Source: Deltaproteobacteria bacterium
GTDB taxonomy: Bacteria > Desulfobacterota > Desulfobacteria > Desulfobacterales > Desulfosarcinaceae
Assembly (NCBI GenBank): GCA_021824175.1
Contig: JAKALP010000008.1
Coordinates: 185,603 to 249,602, forward strand
DNA: 64,000 nucleotides
Reading direction: 5' to 3'
The first letter of the stretch is position 1; each line of letters starts with the position of its first letter. Below, piece after piece: positions 1 to 9,450 of the stretch. Position numbers and translations under genes: made by a program. The notes beneath the pieces were generated by a model that made no database searches, had not been told where the DNA came from, and saw only the letters and a list, made by a program, of their open reading frames with translations.

Positions 1-2768
1 TTTACGCCGGGATAAATGCCTTTCATTTGCTCGGCCAAGTCCCGGCCGTTCATCTCGGGCATCACCACATCGGTGATCAAAAGCCGGATTTCATCCCGGT
101 GTTGCTCGGCCAGTTTCAGAGCCTCGGAGGGAGTCTGAGCCTTCAGCGCCCGGTAGTTCAGGGCGGTGAGAATCTTTCCGGTCATCTCCAATATCAAAGT
201 TTCATCCTCTACTACTAGAATCAATTCGCCTTGGCCCATGGGAATTTTTTCGGATTTTGCTTCTCTTTCCTCGGGCATCTCCCCCGTGTATCTGGGCATG
301 TAGATCCGGAAGGTACTGCCCTTGTCCGGTTCACTGTAGACATTGATATACCCATTGTTCTGCTTGACGATGCCGTAGACCATGGCCAAGCCCAGGCCTG
401 TGCCGATACCCACCTCCTTGGTGGTGAAAAAGGGATCGAAGATCTTCTCCATGGTTTGCCGGTCCATGCCGCAGCCGGTGTCGCTGACGGACAACATCAC
501 GAAATCGCCGGGCGTTGACCCCGGATGAATGTCACAGTAGTCGGAGTCAAAGTTTTTCATGTCGGTTTCGATGGTGATTTTGCCTACTCCCGCGATGGCG
601 TCCCTGGCATTGACGCACAAATTGGCCAGGATCTGGTCGATTTGGGTGGGGTCCATCATCACCGGCCACACATTGGTTTTGGGAAGCCAGGCCAGATCGA
701 TATCTTCGCCGATGAGGCGCCGCAGGATCTTGAACATGCTCTCCACGGTGGCGTTGAGATCGAGCACTTCGGGCGCGATGACCTCTTTGCGGGCAAAGGC
801 CAGCAGTTGCCGGGTGATGTCCCTGGAGCGGCAGGCCGCCATATAGATCTGCCGCAGGTGGTCATGGAGCGGTTCCGAAGGCGCCAACTTAGCCAGGGCC
901 AGTTCCGTATAACCCAGAATGACACTGAGGATATTATTGTAATCGTGGGCCACGCCGCCGGCCAGTCGGCCCACCGACTCCATCTTCTGGGCCTGGAGCA
1001 ACTGGGTCTGAAGCCGTTCGTGCTCTTGTTCGGCCTGTTTGTGTTCGGTGATGTCCTGAATGCTGCCGTACACCTTGACCACCTTGCCCTGCTCGATCAC
1101 CGACCGGCCAGCGGTGCGTATCCACAAGTTACGACCTTTCACCGTGGTGAAGCGGCATTCGAGCTCATACGGCGTGCCGTCGGCGACGCAACGTTCAAAG
1201 GCGGCCTGGATGTTCACCTGGTCTTGCTCCGCGTAGCAGGCCACGCTTTGGTTGATATGGGTCTGGCCGTTCTTGGGATAATCGCCGGGTTCGAAGTCGT
1301 GTATGCGGTAGGTCTCCTCGGTCCAGAACATTTCCCGGCGCGCCACGTCCCACTCCCATCCGCCGATCTTGCCCATATGCTGGGCCGCGTTGAGCAGCGC
1401 CTCGCTGCGGCGCAATGCCTTCTGGGCCTGTTTTTGGTTGCTGATGTCCTCCACCGAGGACATGATGCCCACGATGGCGCCATCATTATTGTGAATGGGC
1501 GCGGCCGAGAGGCTGGCGTGAAACCGGCGGCCGGCCTTGCATTGCAGAACCACTTCCCGTCCTGAAAAGGGTCCTTGTTCCAATAGCTGCTGGCGCAAGG
1601 CGCCCAACTCCTTGCGCCGATCCTCGGGGACCACCGGCAGAAAGCGGCCGATTACTTCAGCTTCGGACCAGCCGAAGATCTTCTCGGCCGCCTTGTTCCA
1701 GGTGAGCACATGGCCGCTCAGATCAATACTGTAGATCGCCAGGGGCGAGCAGGAAATGATGGCGCGCTGAAGCTCCTGGCCGGCGCGCAGGGCCTGCTCG
1801 GCGCTTTTGCGCTCGGTGATATCCACGATTGTGGTCACGAAATGCAACGGCCGGCCCTGGTCGTCGCGGCGCAGTGTGACGCTGACATCGGCCCACAGGA
1901 TTTTTCCGCTCTTGTGGATGTAACGCTTTTCAAAACGTTCGCCTTTGCTTTCGCCGGAGATCATCCGGGCAATGACTTTCTCTGAGTCGCCGATATCCTC
2001 GGTTGGGGTGAGGTCGCGCCACGTTCTACCCGTCAGTTCTTCCTGGGTGTAGCCTAGAAAATCGGTCAATGCCTTGTTGGCATTGACTTCTCCGGTTAGC
2101 AGGGTGATGGATTTGCCTACGTTGGCGGCCTCGAAAATAAACTTGAATTGCTCCATGCTTTCCCGCAAGGCTTGCGTCTTGGCCGCCACCTGCCGGCGCA
2201 AGGATCTGGACCAGAGGAAAAAAAACAAAATGATGAGCAGCAGGGGGGCGATGATCATGGCTGAATAACGCAGGGCGCCAAACATCGTGAGGGGCTGCTC
2301 TTGGTAAACCCCCAACCATCGCTCCTTCAAACGGTGCGACTCGCCGCTTTGCTCCACGACTTTCAATTCTTCGTTGATTTGGGCCAGCAGGCGCTGAACC
2401 ACTACGGCGTCATGGCGTCCCTGGGAAAACTCCAGCAGGGCCTGCTCGAAGGTGGCGGTGGTGTGAATCTGAATGCCGCGCTCCTCGCGCCGCAGAAACT
2501 CCTCGGCATTGTCGCCCTTCATGGCTTTCAGGGCCGCGCGCGGCAACTCCACCGCGAATTCACCGGCATCACCGTTGGCTTCAACGATGATAGACGGAGG
2601 ACCTCCGATTTCGGCGGCGCCACGGATGGGCGCCGCGGCCTTGGTCACGGGCGCCATCAACAATATGCCGGCCAAAACCCCGACCGATAGGGCGATGACC
2701 CGGAGCATCGTCACGTAAAGCCGTGAATAACGCTCGCTGATATCTCCAGATGTTCGGATATTTTCCAT
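1..2768 (-). CDS. Hybrid sensor histidine kinase with PAS domains and C-terminal receiver (partial, runs off left edge)
   Basis: The reading frame is open from the start codon to base 1, so the C-terminus is missing. The protein has an N-terminal membrane segment ([17 protein letters not shown]), a short extracytoplasmic part with a remnant of an SBP-like domain ([18 protein letters not shown]), and a second membrane segment ([12 protein letters not shown]). Three PAS/PAC units follow, each ending in a DITE/DISN-type linker, then a HisKA H-box ([13 protein letters not shown]) and an HATPase with DTGCGMD and GTGLGLAM. A receiver domain begins at about base 130 and shows VVEDE and the phospho-acceptor region [13 protein letters not shown]. 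It is probably a membrane sensor that autophosphorylates on His and passes phosphate to its own receiver. Start 2768 is preferred because GGAG lies about 10 bases upstream; an in-frame ATG at 2783 is possible. The ligand is unknown. Confidence 0.88.
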   Translation of the reverse strand, partial: MENIRTSGDISERYSRLYVTMLRVIALSVGVLAGILLMAPVTKAAAPIRGAAEIGGPPSIIVEANGDAGEFAVELPRAALKAMKGDNAEEFLRREERGIQIHTTATFEQALLEFSQGRHDAVVVQRLLAQINEELKVVEQSGESHRLKERWLGVYQEQPLTMFGALRYSAMIIAPLLLIILFFFLWSRSLRRQVAAKTQALRESMEQFKFIFEAANVGKSITLLTGEVNANKALTDFLGYTQEELTGRTWRDLTPTEDIGDSEKVIARMISGESKGERFEKRYIHKSGKILWADVSVTLRRDDQGRPLHFVTTIVDITERKSAEQALRAGQELQRAIISCSPLAIYSIDLSGHVLTWNKAAEKIFGWSEAEVIGRFLPVVPEDRRKELGALRQQLLEQGPFSGREVVLQCKAGRRFHASLSAAPIHNNDGAIVGIMSSVEDISNQKQAQKALRRSEALLNAAQHMGKIGGWEWDVARREMFWTEETYRIHDFEPGDYPKNGQTHINQSVACYAEQDQVNIQAAFERCVADGTPYELECRFTTVKGRNLWIRTAGRSVIEQGKVVKVYGSIQDITEHKQAEQEHERLQTQLLQAQKMESVGRLAGGVAHDYNNILSVILGYTELALAKLAPSEPLHDHLRQIYMAACRSRDITRQLLAFARKEVIAPEVLDLNATVESMFKILRRLIGEDIDLAWLPKTNVWPVMMDPTQIDQILANLCVNARDAIAGVGKITIETDMKNFDSDYCDIHPGSTPGDFVMLSVSDTGCGMDRQTMEKIFDPFFTTKEVGIGTGLGLAMVYGIVKQNNGYINVYSEPDKGSTFRIYMPRYTGEMPEEREAKSEKIPMGQGELILVVEDETLILEMTGKILTALNYRALKAQTPSEALKLAEQHRDEIRLLITDVVMPEMNGRDLAEQMKGIYPGV

Positions 2769-3269
2769 GGCCTTACGCTCCATGCACTTTAAGGTAACCC
2801 AATTAGTCGGACGCTTGGGTGCAAGGTGGATTCATGGTGATTGAGCAGATGATTTCCCGTTCAAGAGGCGGGGCTGGCGGCGCTTCGGGACGAAGTTGAA
2901 TCGGTATTGTTTTTACTATCTGAAAAGTTGGCGTAACTGTCAAGGTTTTCATTGAAAACGAGTGTGAGTCACAAGCATTGCACGGCCTTTTTTTCGGTAT
3001 CGGAATCGGTATCGGAATCGAGTCACCACGATAGCGATACCGATTCCGATCAAAGCAACTTTCCTGACTGATACGCATTAAAACCGCTAAAGTCCGCCCT
3101 TGAACAGGCGATATGGATTTTAAGCGGGGGCGTACGTCTATCCGCAAATCGGCCGGCCCTGATCCCGCTGCCGGCGTCGCAGGTTTCTAAGCGGCATCAG
3201 GTTTTTAAGCGGGTACACATGATCGTGATGGGTCAGGGCGCGGCCGTGGCTTTCACTAGGATGAGTCGG
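2769..3269. other. Intergenic region between divergent sensor kinases
   Basis: About 500 bases separate the divergent kinase genes. The only clear structure is the inverted repeat at 2999-3050, described separately. A minus-strand frame across 2803-3147 translates the repeat into RYRYR/IPIPIP runs and looks spurious. I see no convincing promoter or RNA gene. Confidence 0.6.
2999..3050. repeat. Palindromic ATCGGAATCGGTATCG hairpin repeat
   Basis: The left arm 2999-3014 and right arm 3035-3050 are perfect 16-base inverted complements (ATCGGAATCGGTATCG and CGATACCGATTCCGAT). A further imperfect six-base extension on each side shortens the loop to about 8-10 bases. The arms are themselves built of alternating ATCGGA/ATCGGT hexamers. 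As RNA it would form a strong stem-loop. Repeats of this composition are, from memory, common between genes in Desulfobacterota genomes; function unknown. Confidence 0.8.
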
Positions 3270-4985
3270 ATGGAAATTCTTATTGCCGAAGACGACTTTA
3301 TTTCACGCAACTTGCTCAAGCGCATGCTCACCGATATGGGCCACCAGGTCGTTGAGGTCGAAAATGGCCGCCAGGCGTGGGACCTGCTGCGCAAACGGCT
3401 CATCCGCTTTGTGGTGAGCGACTGGATGATGCCGGAAATGGATGGTTTAGAGCTGTGCCGCAACATCCGTGCAGCCGCCTTTGATGGCTATATCTACATG
3501 ATTGTCCTGACCGCCAAGGATCGCAAAAAAGATTTGGTGGAAGTGTTCCAGGCCGGTGCGGACGATTACATTCCCAAACCGTTTGATCCCGAAGAGCTCA
3601 GAGCTCGCATAATGACCGGCCTGCGGGTGATCGATCTGGAAGAGCGCCATAAGCGCATGCAGAGCAGTCTGATTGACAGCCACAACGATCTGTTGAGCAT
3701 CATTGACGCATTGCAGGAACAAATTCTCGTGATCAATTCCGAACGCCGGGTGGTTACGGCCAACCAGGCGTTTTGCCGGGCTTTGGGCGTCAGCCCAATC
3801 GAACTTGTGGGCGAACACCTTGCGGCACCCTCCGAGGACAACCAAAAGCAGAGTTTGCAGTCGAAAATCCTTCAAATGGCCCAAGAGGCTTTTGAGACAG
3901 GTCGATCCGGGGAACACCGTCATTTACACCAGGGCCAACAAGGGGCGCCGGTTTATTATCAATTCACTAGTTTGCCCATGGTGGATGAAACCGCGCAGGT
4001 GGCTCAAGTAATTCTTGTGGGCAAGGAGATTCACCAGGATCATGATCCCGAAGAAGAGCACGGAGTGCGCGGGGATCAAATCTCCACAAAGGACAACAAC
4101 CAGGAAGATAAAAACAGGGAGATTGAAGTTCTCCGGCAGCAGTTGGCGCTGACCCGCAATCAGATGCTGCAGTCTGAAAAAATGGCGGCCATCGGTCAGT
4201 TGAGCGCCGGCGTGGCCCATGAGATCAACAATCCAACAGGCTTTGTGTCCAATAACCTCAATACTTTGAAAGAATATCAACAAGGAATCGCTACCTTGAT
4301 CGGCCTCTATCGACAGCTTGGCGATCTCCTGCAAGCGGAATCCAACCCATCCACCTTCAGCAGCGGGTTGATGGAAAAACTCAATGCCGTGGCCAAGCTG
4401 GAACAAGAGCTTAAGATCGATTTCCTTCTAGGTGATATTACTGATCTGATCAGCGACTGCCTTGAAGGCACGCGCCGGATCAAAAAGATTGTCGCCGATT
4501 TGAAGCATTTTGTCCATCCTGGCGAAGATGCATGGCAGCTGGTGGATATCAATGAGGGGCTGACCACAACCTTGAATGTGGTCAACCATGAGATCAAGTA
4601 TCGGGCGGTGGTAGAGACCGAACTCTCGGAGTTGCCCATGGTTAACGGCTATCCCCAGGAACTGAATCAGGTGTTCATGAATCTGCTGGTCAATGCCGCC
4701 CAGGCCATGGATAAGAACGGCCGCATTCGAATCAAGTCGCGGCTTTGCGACAGATGGGCGGAAGTGATTGTCCAGGATACAGGTTGTGGTATTCCCGCGG
4801 AAAATCTCTCCAAAATCTTCGAACCATTTTTTACTACCAAAGAAGCCGGAAAAGGCACGGGGTTAGGCTTATATATCGTTCGTAACATCGTTGAAAAGCA
4901 CAAAGGCTCCATCGATGTTGAAAGCAAAATCGGCGAGGGGACCACATTCACCATTCACCTGCCGGTGCCTTCCCAAGCCGCCTAA
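3270..4985 (+). CDS. Response regulator-PAS-histidine kinase fusion
   Basis: A soluble inverted-order hybrid of about 571 residues. An N-terminal receiver domain (EILIAEDD; acceptor region VVSDWMMPEMDG; LTAKD; PKPFDPEEL) is followed by a PAS domain (DALQEQILVINSERRVV), a charged coiled coil, and a kinase core of the HisKA type with H-box GQLSAGVAHEINNPTGF. The HATPase shows NLLVNAAQAM, DTGCGIP and GTGLGLYI. No membrane segment is seen, so it should be cytoplasmic and probably modulated through its receiver by an upstream kinase. An in-frame ATG at 3261 and one at 3219 exist, but the receiver fold begins right at the 3270 ATG. It lies 73 bases upstream of the REC/HD-GYP gene on the same strand and probably shares its transcript. 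Confidence 0.9.
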   Translation: MEILIAEDDFISRNLLKRMLTDMGHQVVEVENGRQAWDLLRKRLIRFVVSDWMMPEMDGLELCRNIRAAAFDGYIYMIVLTAKDRKKDLVEVFQAGADDYIPKPFDPEELRARIMTGLRVIDLEERHKRMQSSLIDSHNDLLSIIDALQEQILVINSERRVVTANQAFCRALGVSPIELVGEHLAAPSEDNQKQSLQSKILQMAQEAFETGRSGEHRHLHQGQQGAPVYYQFTSLPMVDETAQVAQVILVGKEIHQDHDPEEEHGVRGDQISTKDNNQEDKNREIEVLRQQLALTRNQMLQSEKMAAIGQLSAGVAHEINNPTGFVSNNLNTLKEYQQGIATLIGLYRQLGDLLQAESNPSTFSSGLMEKLNAVAKLEQELKIDFLLGDITDLISDCLEGTRRIKKIVADLKHFVHPGEDAWQLVDINEGLTTTLNVVNHEIKYRAVVETELSELPMVNGYPQELNQVFMNLLVNAAQAMDKNGRIRIKSRLCDRWAEVIVQDTGCGIPAENLSKIFEPFFTTKEAGKGTGLGLYIVRNIVEKHKGSIDVESKIGEGTTFTIHLPVPSQAA

Positions 4986-5058
4986 GATCAATGCAGGCAA
5001 GGAAGGTGAAATACTACCGGCTTGAACATTGCGCTGTGTGGAGAAGACCGCAATATAA

Positions 5059-6462
5059 ATGGCGTTGAAGCAAAAACATACCCTGTTGATCGTGGATGAC
5101 GAACAGTCGATCATTCGATCGTTGCAGCGTTTATTCACCAAGCTGGGACATGAGGTTTTAACCGCGACCAACGGGGCTGAAGCTCTGGAGGTGCTCTCCA
5201 AATGCACCCAAGGGGTTTCCATAATCATCTCCGATCATCGCATGCCGGCCATGAACGGGGTCGATTTTCTCAAGCATGCCAAGCAAATTTGTCCGGATGC
5301 CGTCCGTATCTTGTTGACTGGTTTTTCAGATACAGAAATCATTGTCCAGGCGGTCAACCAAGGCGAAATCCATGGCTATTTCACCAAGCCGTGGGAAGAC
5401 CAGGAACTGGCATCCCACGTTCACAACGCTTTGGAGCGCCATGAGTTGCAATCCGAAGTGCGCCGGTTGACGGAAATGACGATCCAGCAAAACCGTCAAC
5501 TCAATTCGCAGAACAAAGAGCTGGAACATCAGGTTCAAATCCGCACCCAAGCGCTGGTGGAAAAAAGCAAAACCCTGGAAGAGGCCAACCGAATGTTGGA
5601 ACAGGGGTTTATGGATTCCATCCACTTGCTCAGTTCTTTGGTGGAAATTCTAAACGCCTCCCTTGGCAATCGCATGCGGCAGGTGGCGGCGCTGGCTCGC
5701 GGCACGGCTGAAGCATTCGGCCTCGGCAGTGAAGAATTAAACCAAATCGAAATGGCCGGCATGATCCACGATATCGGGCTGCTTATCCTGCCCGAAGAGA
5801 TCCGCACCATGGATGTCAGCCGCATGAACGACAAACAGTTCCGGATGTTCAGCCATCATCCGGTGATGGGGTCCATCCTGCTGGAGCGGGTGCCAAAGCT
5901 CGCGGCCGTCGGCGAAATCATTCTCTATCATCATGAACAGGTGGATGGCCAAGGCTTCCCCAATGGATTGTCGGGCAGCCAAATTCCATTGGGCTCGAAA
6001 ATTATAATGGCTGCTTCCGATTATTATCAAACTTTCGATACCTGGCCCAAAGATATACGTAAGTTGATTGCCAAAACCAAACAGCACTTTGATTCATCGG
6101 TATTTGAGAGTTTTACCTTAGATGATGATCCGGATACGATTATCAGCGAAATTGGCCAGCAGTTCTTAAGGAATGGCGCAGATAAAAAATATGACGCCCA
6201 AGTAGTATCCGCGCTTATTATGCAGATCTGTAAAAAGAGCAATATTGAGCCCAAAATGGCCGTCTCTTTGAATAACATCCAGCCCGGAATGACTCTGATG
6301 GCCGATTTGCGGTTAAAGGACGGCCGGTTGCTGCTGACCCGAGGCACGGTCTTCAAAGAAGCCTCCATCAAATCCATCCAAACGCTTGTAGAACGCGGAT
6401 TGCTCGATGGCGAAGTCACCGTGTCCCTTCCCCCGGAAAAAGAGGCCGCGTCAAATGCATAA
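5059..6462 (+). CDS. Response regulator with divergent HD-GYP-like output domain
   Basis: An N-terminal receiver (LLIVDDEQSI; acceptor IIISDHRMPAMNG; LLTGF; TKPWEDQEL) is joined by a coiled coil (about residues 135-185) to an HD-GYP-like domain, with a C-terminal 'LNNIQPGM' domain. HD-GYP proteins usually hydrolyse cyclic di-GMP. Several signature residues are present: HD in MIHDIG, the HHP motif and YHHEQVDGQGF. The normally conserved Lys of HDIGK is Leu here, and GYP reads GFP, so phosphodiesterase activity is uncertain and it may be a binding or protein-interaction module. The next gene starts inside its last codons (8-base overlap), so translation is probably coupled to the HDOD gene. Confidence 0.85.
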   Translation: MALKQKHTLLIVDDEQSIIRSLQRLFTKLGHEVLTATNGAEALEVLSKCTQGVSIIISDHRMPAMNGVDFLKHAKQICPDAVRILLTGFSDTEIIVQAVNQGEIHGYFTKPWEDQELASHVHNALERHELQSEVRRLTEMTIQQNRQLNSQNKELEHQVQIRTQALVEKSKTLEEANRMLEQGFMDSIHLLSSLVEILNASLGNRMRQVAALARGTAEAFGLGSEELNQIEMAGMIHDIGLLILPEEIRTMDVSRMNDKQFRMFSHHPVMGSILLERVPKLAAVGEIILYHHEQVDGQGFPNGLSGSQIPLGSKIIMAASDYYQTFDTWPKDIRKLIAKTKQHFDSSVFESFTLDDDPDTIISEIGQQFLRNGADKKYDAQVVSALIMQICKKSNIEPKMAVSLNNIQPGMTLMADLRLKDGRLLLTRGTVFKEASIKSIQTLVERGLLDGEVTVSLPPEKEAASNA

Positions 6463-7351
6463 GAATGCAGCCAATCACAGCCAGGCAAATGGCGCGAAAT
6501 ACGAGACTCCGGCCGCGATGATGCGCTACCTCGAAACCATTCAGGAGCTTCCCACCCTTTCGTCGGTGGCGATCAAGGTCAACAGCATGCTGCAAGATGC
6601 CGATGTCACGGCCAGGGATCTTTCGGATGTGATTGAAAAAGACCAGGCCATGGTCGCCAAGCTGTTAAAACTGGTCAATTCATCGTTTTTTGGATTCAGC
6701 TCCAAAGTCTCCAATATTGCCCATAGCATCATGATCCTGGGGTTTAATACAGTCTATAACGCCATTCTCTCCATGGCGGTCATCGATGCCTTGGGTGCCA
6801 AAAACAGGATCAATGGATTGGATATGGCTGGTTTTTGGCGTCACGCCATCAGCGTGGCCGTTGTCAGCAAGTATCTCAGTCAAGGCCTGGAAGGCCAACT
6901 CCAGGAAAAAGCATTTACCGCCGGTATCCTGCACGATATCGGCAAGGTGGTAATGGCGCGCTACTTCACGGAGCGGTTCTCCACCTTATGGGAGGTGATC
7001 ACCCTTCAAGAGATCAGCTTCGTGAAAGCCGAACGGCAACATTTCCCCATGGGGCATGATGCCATGGGGGCCTTTCTTTCCCGCTGCTGGAACCTGCCCG
7101 AAGAGCTCTCAACCGCGGTGGCCCAGCACCATCATCCTGAAATTCTGCCTCGCCCCTGTGTCCTCGCTTTGGTAGTGAATGCCGCCGATGCCCTGGTGAA
7201 CATACACCTGGAAAACAGAAAAATGCCCGATCAGTGGGCCATCAGCAATGCAGCCAAGTCATTGCTGGGCGAAAAAATTCGGACCGTGGATCAGTGGTTC
7301 CCAACAATTGTGGATGAGATCAACGCCGCTCAACACTCTATTCTGGACTGA
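6455..7351 (+). CDS. HDOD domain signalling protein
   Basis: The protein has about 298 residues and consists almost wholly of an HDOD domain (MRYLETIQELPTLSSVAIKV; LLKLVNSSFFGF; ILHDIGKVVMARYF; AVAQHHHPE). HDOD proteins are HD-superfamily relatives that usually lack phosphohydrolase activity and act as adaptors in motility, c-di-GMP and cell-cycle circuits. The ATG at 6455 overlaps the end of the HD-GYP gene (ATGCATAA). An upstream in-frame ATG at 6407 would overlap much further and is less likely. Its position between the two-component cluster and motAB suggests a role in motility control; this is inference. Confidence 0.88.
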   Translation: MHKNAANHSQANGAKYETPAAMMRYLETIQELPTLSSVAIKVNSMLQDADVTARDLSDVIEKDQAMVAKLLKLVNSSFFGFSSKVSNIAHSIMILGFNTVYNAILSMAVIDALGAKNRINGLDMAGFWRHAISVAVVSKYLSQGLEGQLQEKAFTAGILHDIGKVVMARYFTERFSTLWEVITLQEISFVKAERQHFPMGHDAMGAFLSRCWNLPEELSTAVAQHHHPEILPRPCVLALVVNAADALVNIHLENRKMPDQWAISNAAKSLLGEKIRTVDQWFPTIVDEINAAQHSILD

Positions 7352-7678
7352 GTACAGCCAATTATTTGACGGCTAAAGGGGCAAAATCCCTTCCTGGGAA
7401 CCCGCGCCCGAGAACAACAGGATGTTTATATCCAGATAAAAAATGCGCCACTTCATCTCCCGCATCGGATAATCCAGTATTCAAACACCTTGCTGGTTGT
7501 CTGTCGCGTCAATAAAGATGTGAGAACAGCGGAGTTGGAACTCTATTTCGATCTTATGGGGGATATCCAAAAATAACCAGCTTGGCACATCCAATGCAAA
7601 GTCCTTGGTTAATCCGGACAAGTGCTTCGGGAAACTCGGCCTTGCGGGTATCAAACACCATTTAAGGAATTAGGATCT
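7352..7678. other. Upstream region of motAB
   Basis: No credible gene is seen in these 327 bases. The region holds a sigma-54-type promoter at 7583-7598 about 80 bases before motA. No rho-independent terminator for the upstream HDOD gene is evident. Confidence 0.6.
7583..7598 (+). promoter_or_regulatory. Sigma-54 (RpoN) promoter for motAB
   Basis: The sequence TGGCACATCCAATGCA matches the -24/-12 consensus (TGGCAC-N5-TTGCW) at every position except one T. The invariant GG (7584-7585) and GC (7596-7597) have the correct spacing. Transcription would begin near base 7609, leaving a leader of about 70 bases before the motA ATG at 7679. A sigma-54 enhancer-binding activator would be needed; none is in the window. 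Confidence 0.75.
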
Positions 7679-8548
7679 ATGTTTGTCATTATCGGTGCCG
7701 GAGCTGTCATATTTGGCGTTATCGGCGGCTATTTAATGGAACATGGCAATTTGAGTGTGCTTTTCCAGCCAGCCGAAGTGGTCATTATCGGCGGAGCGGC
7801 CTTTGGCTCTTTCCTTATCATGTCGCCGCCAAAGGCGGTCAAATTGGTCATGAAGCACTTGCCCGAGGTGATAAAACCCAGCCCAGTCACCAAGGAGCTC
7901 TGCATTGAGCTTTTGATGACCCTGAACAAACTATTCCGCAAAGCCCGTCAGGAAGGCATGCTGGCCCTGGAACAAGACATTAATGAACCCCACTCCAGCC
8001 CGTGTTTCACTGAATTCAAACAAGTAATATCCAAGCATGAGCTGGTGGAATTCATCTGCGACAACTTCAAAGTGGCGATCTCAGCCGGGTCTGCGCCCCA
8101 TGAGTTGGAGAACATGATGGATGTGGACATCGAAGCCCGCCATATGGATGAAGCCATCCCCAGCGCCATGATTAAGACCGTGGGTGATGCTCTGCCCGGC
8201 TTAGGTATCGTGGCAGCCGTGCTGGGCGTTGTAATCACCATGGGGAAAATCAGTGAACCCCCCGAAGTGCTGGGTCACAGCATTGGGGCCGCTTTGGTGG
8301 GCACCTTTCTTGGCGTTTTGGCCTGTTATGGCTTTGTGGGCCCTTTGGGAACAAACCTTGAAATGCGGGCCAAGGAAGGCGCGGCCCTTTTCAATGTGAT
8401 TAAAACAGCCATCGCGGCAACTGTGAGCGGCTCCGCTCCCATGGCTGCGTTGGAATATGGACGCCGGGCAATCCCAGGTTCGTCCCGGCCTTCTATACAA
8501 GAATTGGATGAGGCGATTAAAAAATGGGGGACCAAAGAGCAGCAGTAA
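7679..8548 (+). CDS. motA: Flagellar stator protein MotA
   Basis: The protein has 289 residues, the usual length for MotA. Four membrane segments are visible: FVIIGAGAVIFGVIGGYLM, VVIIGGAAFGSFLIM, LPGLGIVAAVLGVVITMG and AALVGTFLGVLACYGFVGP. The large cytoplasmic loop lies between the second and third. The Pro of the PGLG motif at the start of helix 3 is conserved. MotA and MotB form the ion channel that drives flagellar rotation at the inner membrane. The ATG at 7679 follows AGGAATTAGGAT; a GTG frame start at 7622 is unlikely because it adds a non-conserved N-terminus. It overlaps motB by 25 bases and is read from the sigma-54 site upstream. Confidence 0.95.
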   Translation: MFVIIGAGAVIFGVIGGYLMEHGNLSVLFQPAEVVIIGGAAFGSFLIMSPPKAVKLVMKHLPEVIKPSPVTKELCIELLMTLNKLFRKARQEGMLALEQDINEPHSSPCFTEFKQVISKHELVEFICDNFKVAISAGSAPHELENMMDVDIEARHMDEAIPSAMIKTVGDALPGLGIVAAVLGVVITMGKISEPPEVLGHSIGAALVGTFLGVLACYGFVGPLGTNLEMRAKEGAALFNVIKTAIAATVSGSAPMAALEYGRRAIPGSSRPSIQELDEAIKKWGTKEQQ

Positions 8549-9300
8549 TTATTAAAAAGGTAAAGAAGGCGGATCACGGTGGCAGCCATGGCGGCAGCTG
8601 GAAAGTGGCTTACGCTGATTTCGTGACCGCCATGATGGCATTCTTTTTGTTGCTGTGGCTGGTTTCGATGGTGTCTCCCGATAAAAAGGCACGCGTCTCA
8701 CAGTACTTCAAGGAGTATAGTCTTTTTGAAAAAAGCGGGTCTTCCATCATGGATTTAGGCGACCCGGCCAACGTGCAGATCGCCAACCCTGAAGGTCTAT
8801 CAAGCACCGGACCAGCCAAGGAGTTCAATGAAGACAAGGAAGGCGAAGGTTTTCAGGCTCGCTTTATGGAAAGTCTGCGCAAGGAGATCGAATCCAAACT
8901 ATCGGATTTGAAGGACCAGATTCTGGTGCAAAGTTTTGACAATGGGGTGCGGGTGGAAATCATGGATAAAGAAGGTTCGCCCATGTTCCCATTGAGCAGT
9001 ACCGAAATGTCAGAGGATGGGAAGAAGATTTTGAAGGTGGTTGCGCAAACCCTTGAGAAGGACAACCATCCCATTGCCATTGAAGGCCATACCGATGCCC
9101 GCGCCTTTCCTTCAATGCGCTACAGCAACTGGGAGCTTTCCACGGCGCGGGCGTCAGTGGCCCGCATCGAGTTGGAAAAAGCCGGTCTGCCATCCAACCG
9201 CTTGGTTCGTGTAGCGGGTTTTGCCTCAACTCAACCGTTGATCGCCAACAACCCGATGGACCCCAAGAACCGCCGGATCAGTATTCTGGTTTTTAAATGA
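8524..9300 (+). CDS. motB: Flagellar stator protein MotB (OmpA-like)
   Basis: The 258-residue protein has the MotB layout: a short cytoplasmic tail, one membrane helix (YADFVTAMMAFFLLLWLVSM), a plug/linker, and a C-terminal OmpA-like peptidoglycan-binding domain (IEGHTDARAFP; WELSTARA; NRRISILV). The essential ion-binding Asp is Asp32 in the YADF motif, the same number as in E. coli. The protein anchors the stator to the cell wall and with MotA makes the ion channel. Whether it uses H+ or Na+ cannot be read from the sequence. The start overlaps the 3' end of motA, implying coupled translation. Confidence 0.95.
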   Translation: MGDQRAAVIIKKVKKADHGGSHGGSWKVAYADFVTAMMAFFLLLWLVSMVSPDKKARVSQYFKEYSLFEKSGSSIMDLGDPANVQIANPEGLSSTGPAKEFNEDKEGEGFQARFMESLRKEIESKLSDLKDQILVQSFDNGVRVEIMDKEGSPMFPLSSTEMSEDGKKILKVVAQTLEKDNHPIAIEGHTDARAFPSMRYSNWELSTARASVARIELEKAGLPSNRLVRVAGFASTQPLIANNPMDPKNRRISILVFK

Positions 9301-9305
9301 TATCT

Positions 9306-9448
9306 AGTGCCTGAAGGAAAAGCCCCTATTTTTCCAAGTTCAAGGCGGAGGCAAAATTTTAACCGCAGACATACGCATAGTATTTCGAGGATTAAAATTT
9401 TGCCCCAACGCGGAAATTGGGAAAATAGGGGCTTTCCCTTCAGGCACT
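9306..9448. repeat. Dispersed ~142-bp hairpin element, copy 1
   Basis: The ends are perfect 12-base inverted repeats (AGTGCCTGAAGG at 9306-9317 and its complement at 9437-9448). These continue inward as a nearly perfect stem with GCCCCTATTTT and AAAATAGGGGC. The core (CAAGGCGGAGGCAAAATTTT ... TATTTCGAGGATTAAAATTTTGCC) also folds on itself. A second copy with the same core is at 36073-36213. It sits exactly between the convergent genes motB and larB, so it may act as a bidirectional terminator. It has no coding capacity, as expected of a MITE or REP-like element. Confidence 0.85.
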
Positions 9449-9450
9449 AT

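Noticed and set aside
525..1565. Long plus-strand frame opposite the hybrid kinase (346 residues)
   Set aside because: The minus strand encodes an uninterrupted PAS-HisKA-HATPase-REC protein with all motifs; the plus frame is His/Gly-rich without recognisable domains.
2803..3147. Minus-strand frame with RYRYR and IPIPIP runs
   Set aside because: It is translation of the ATCGG palindromic repeat, has no ribosome-binding site and no conserved domain.
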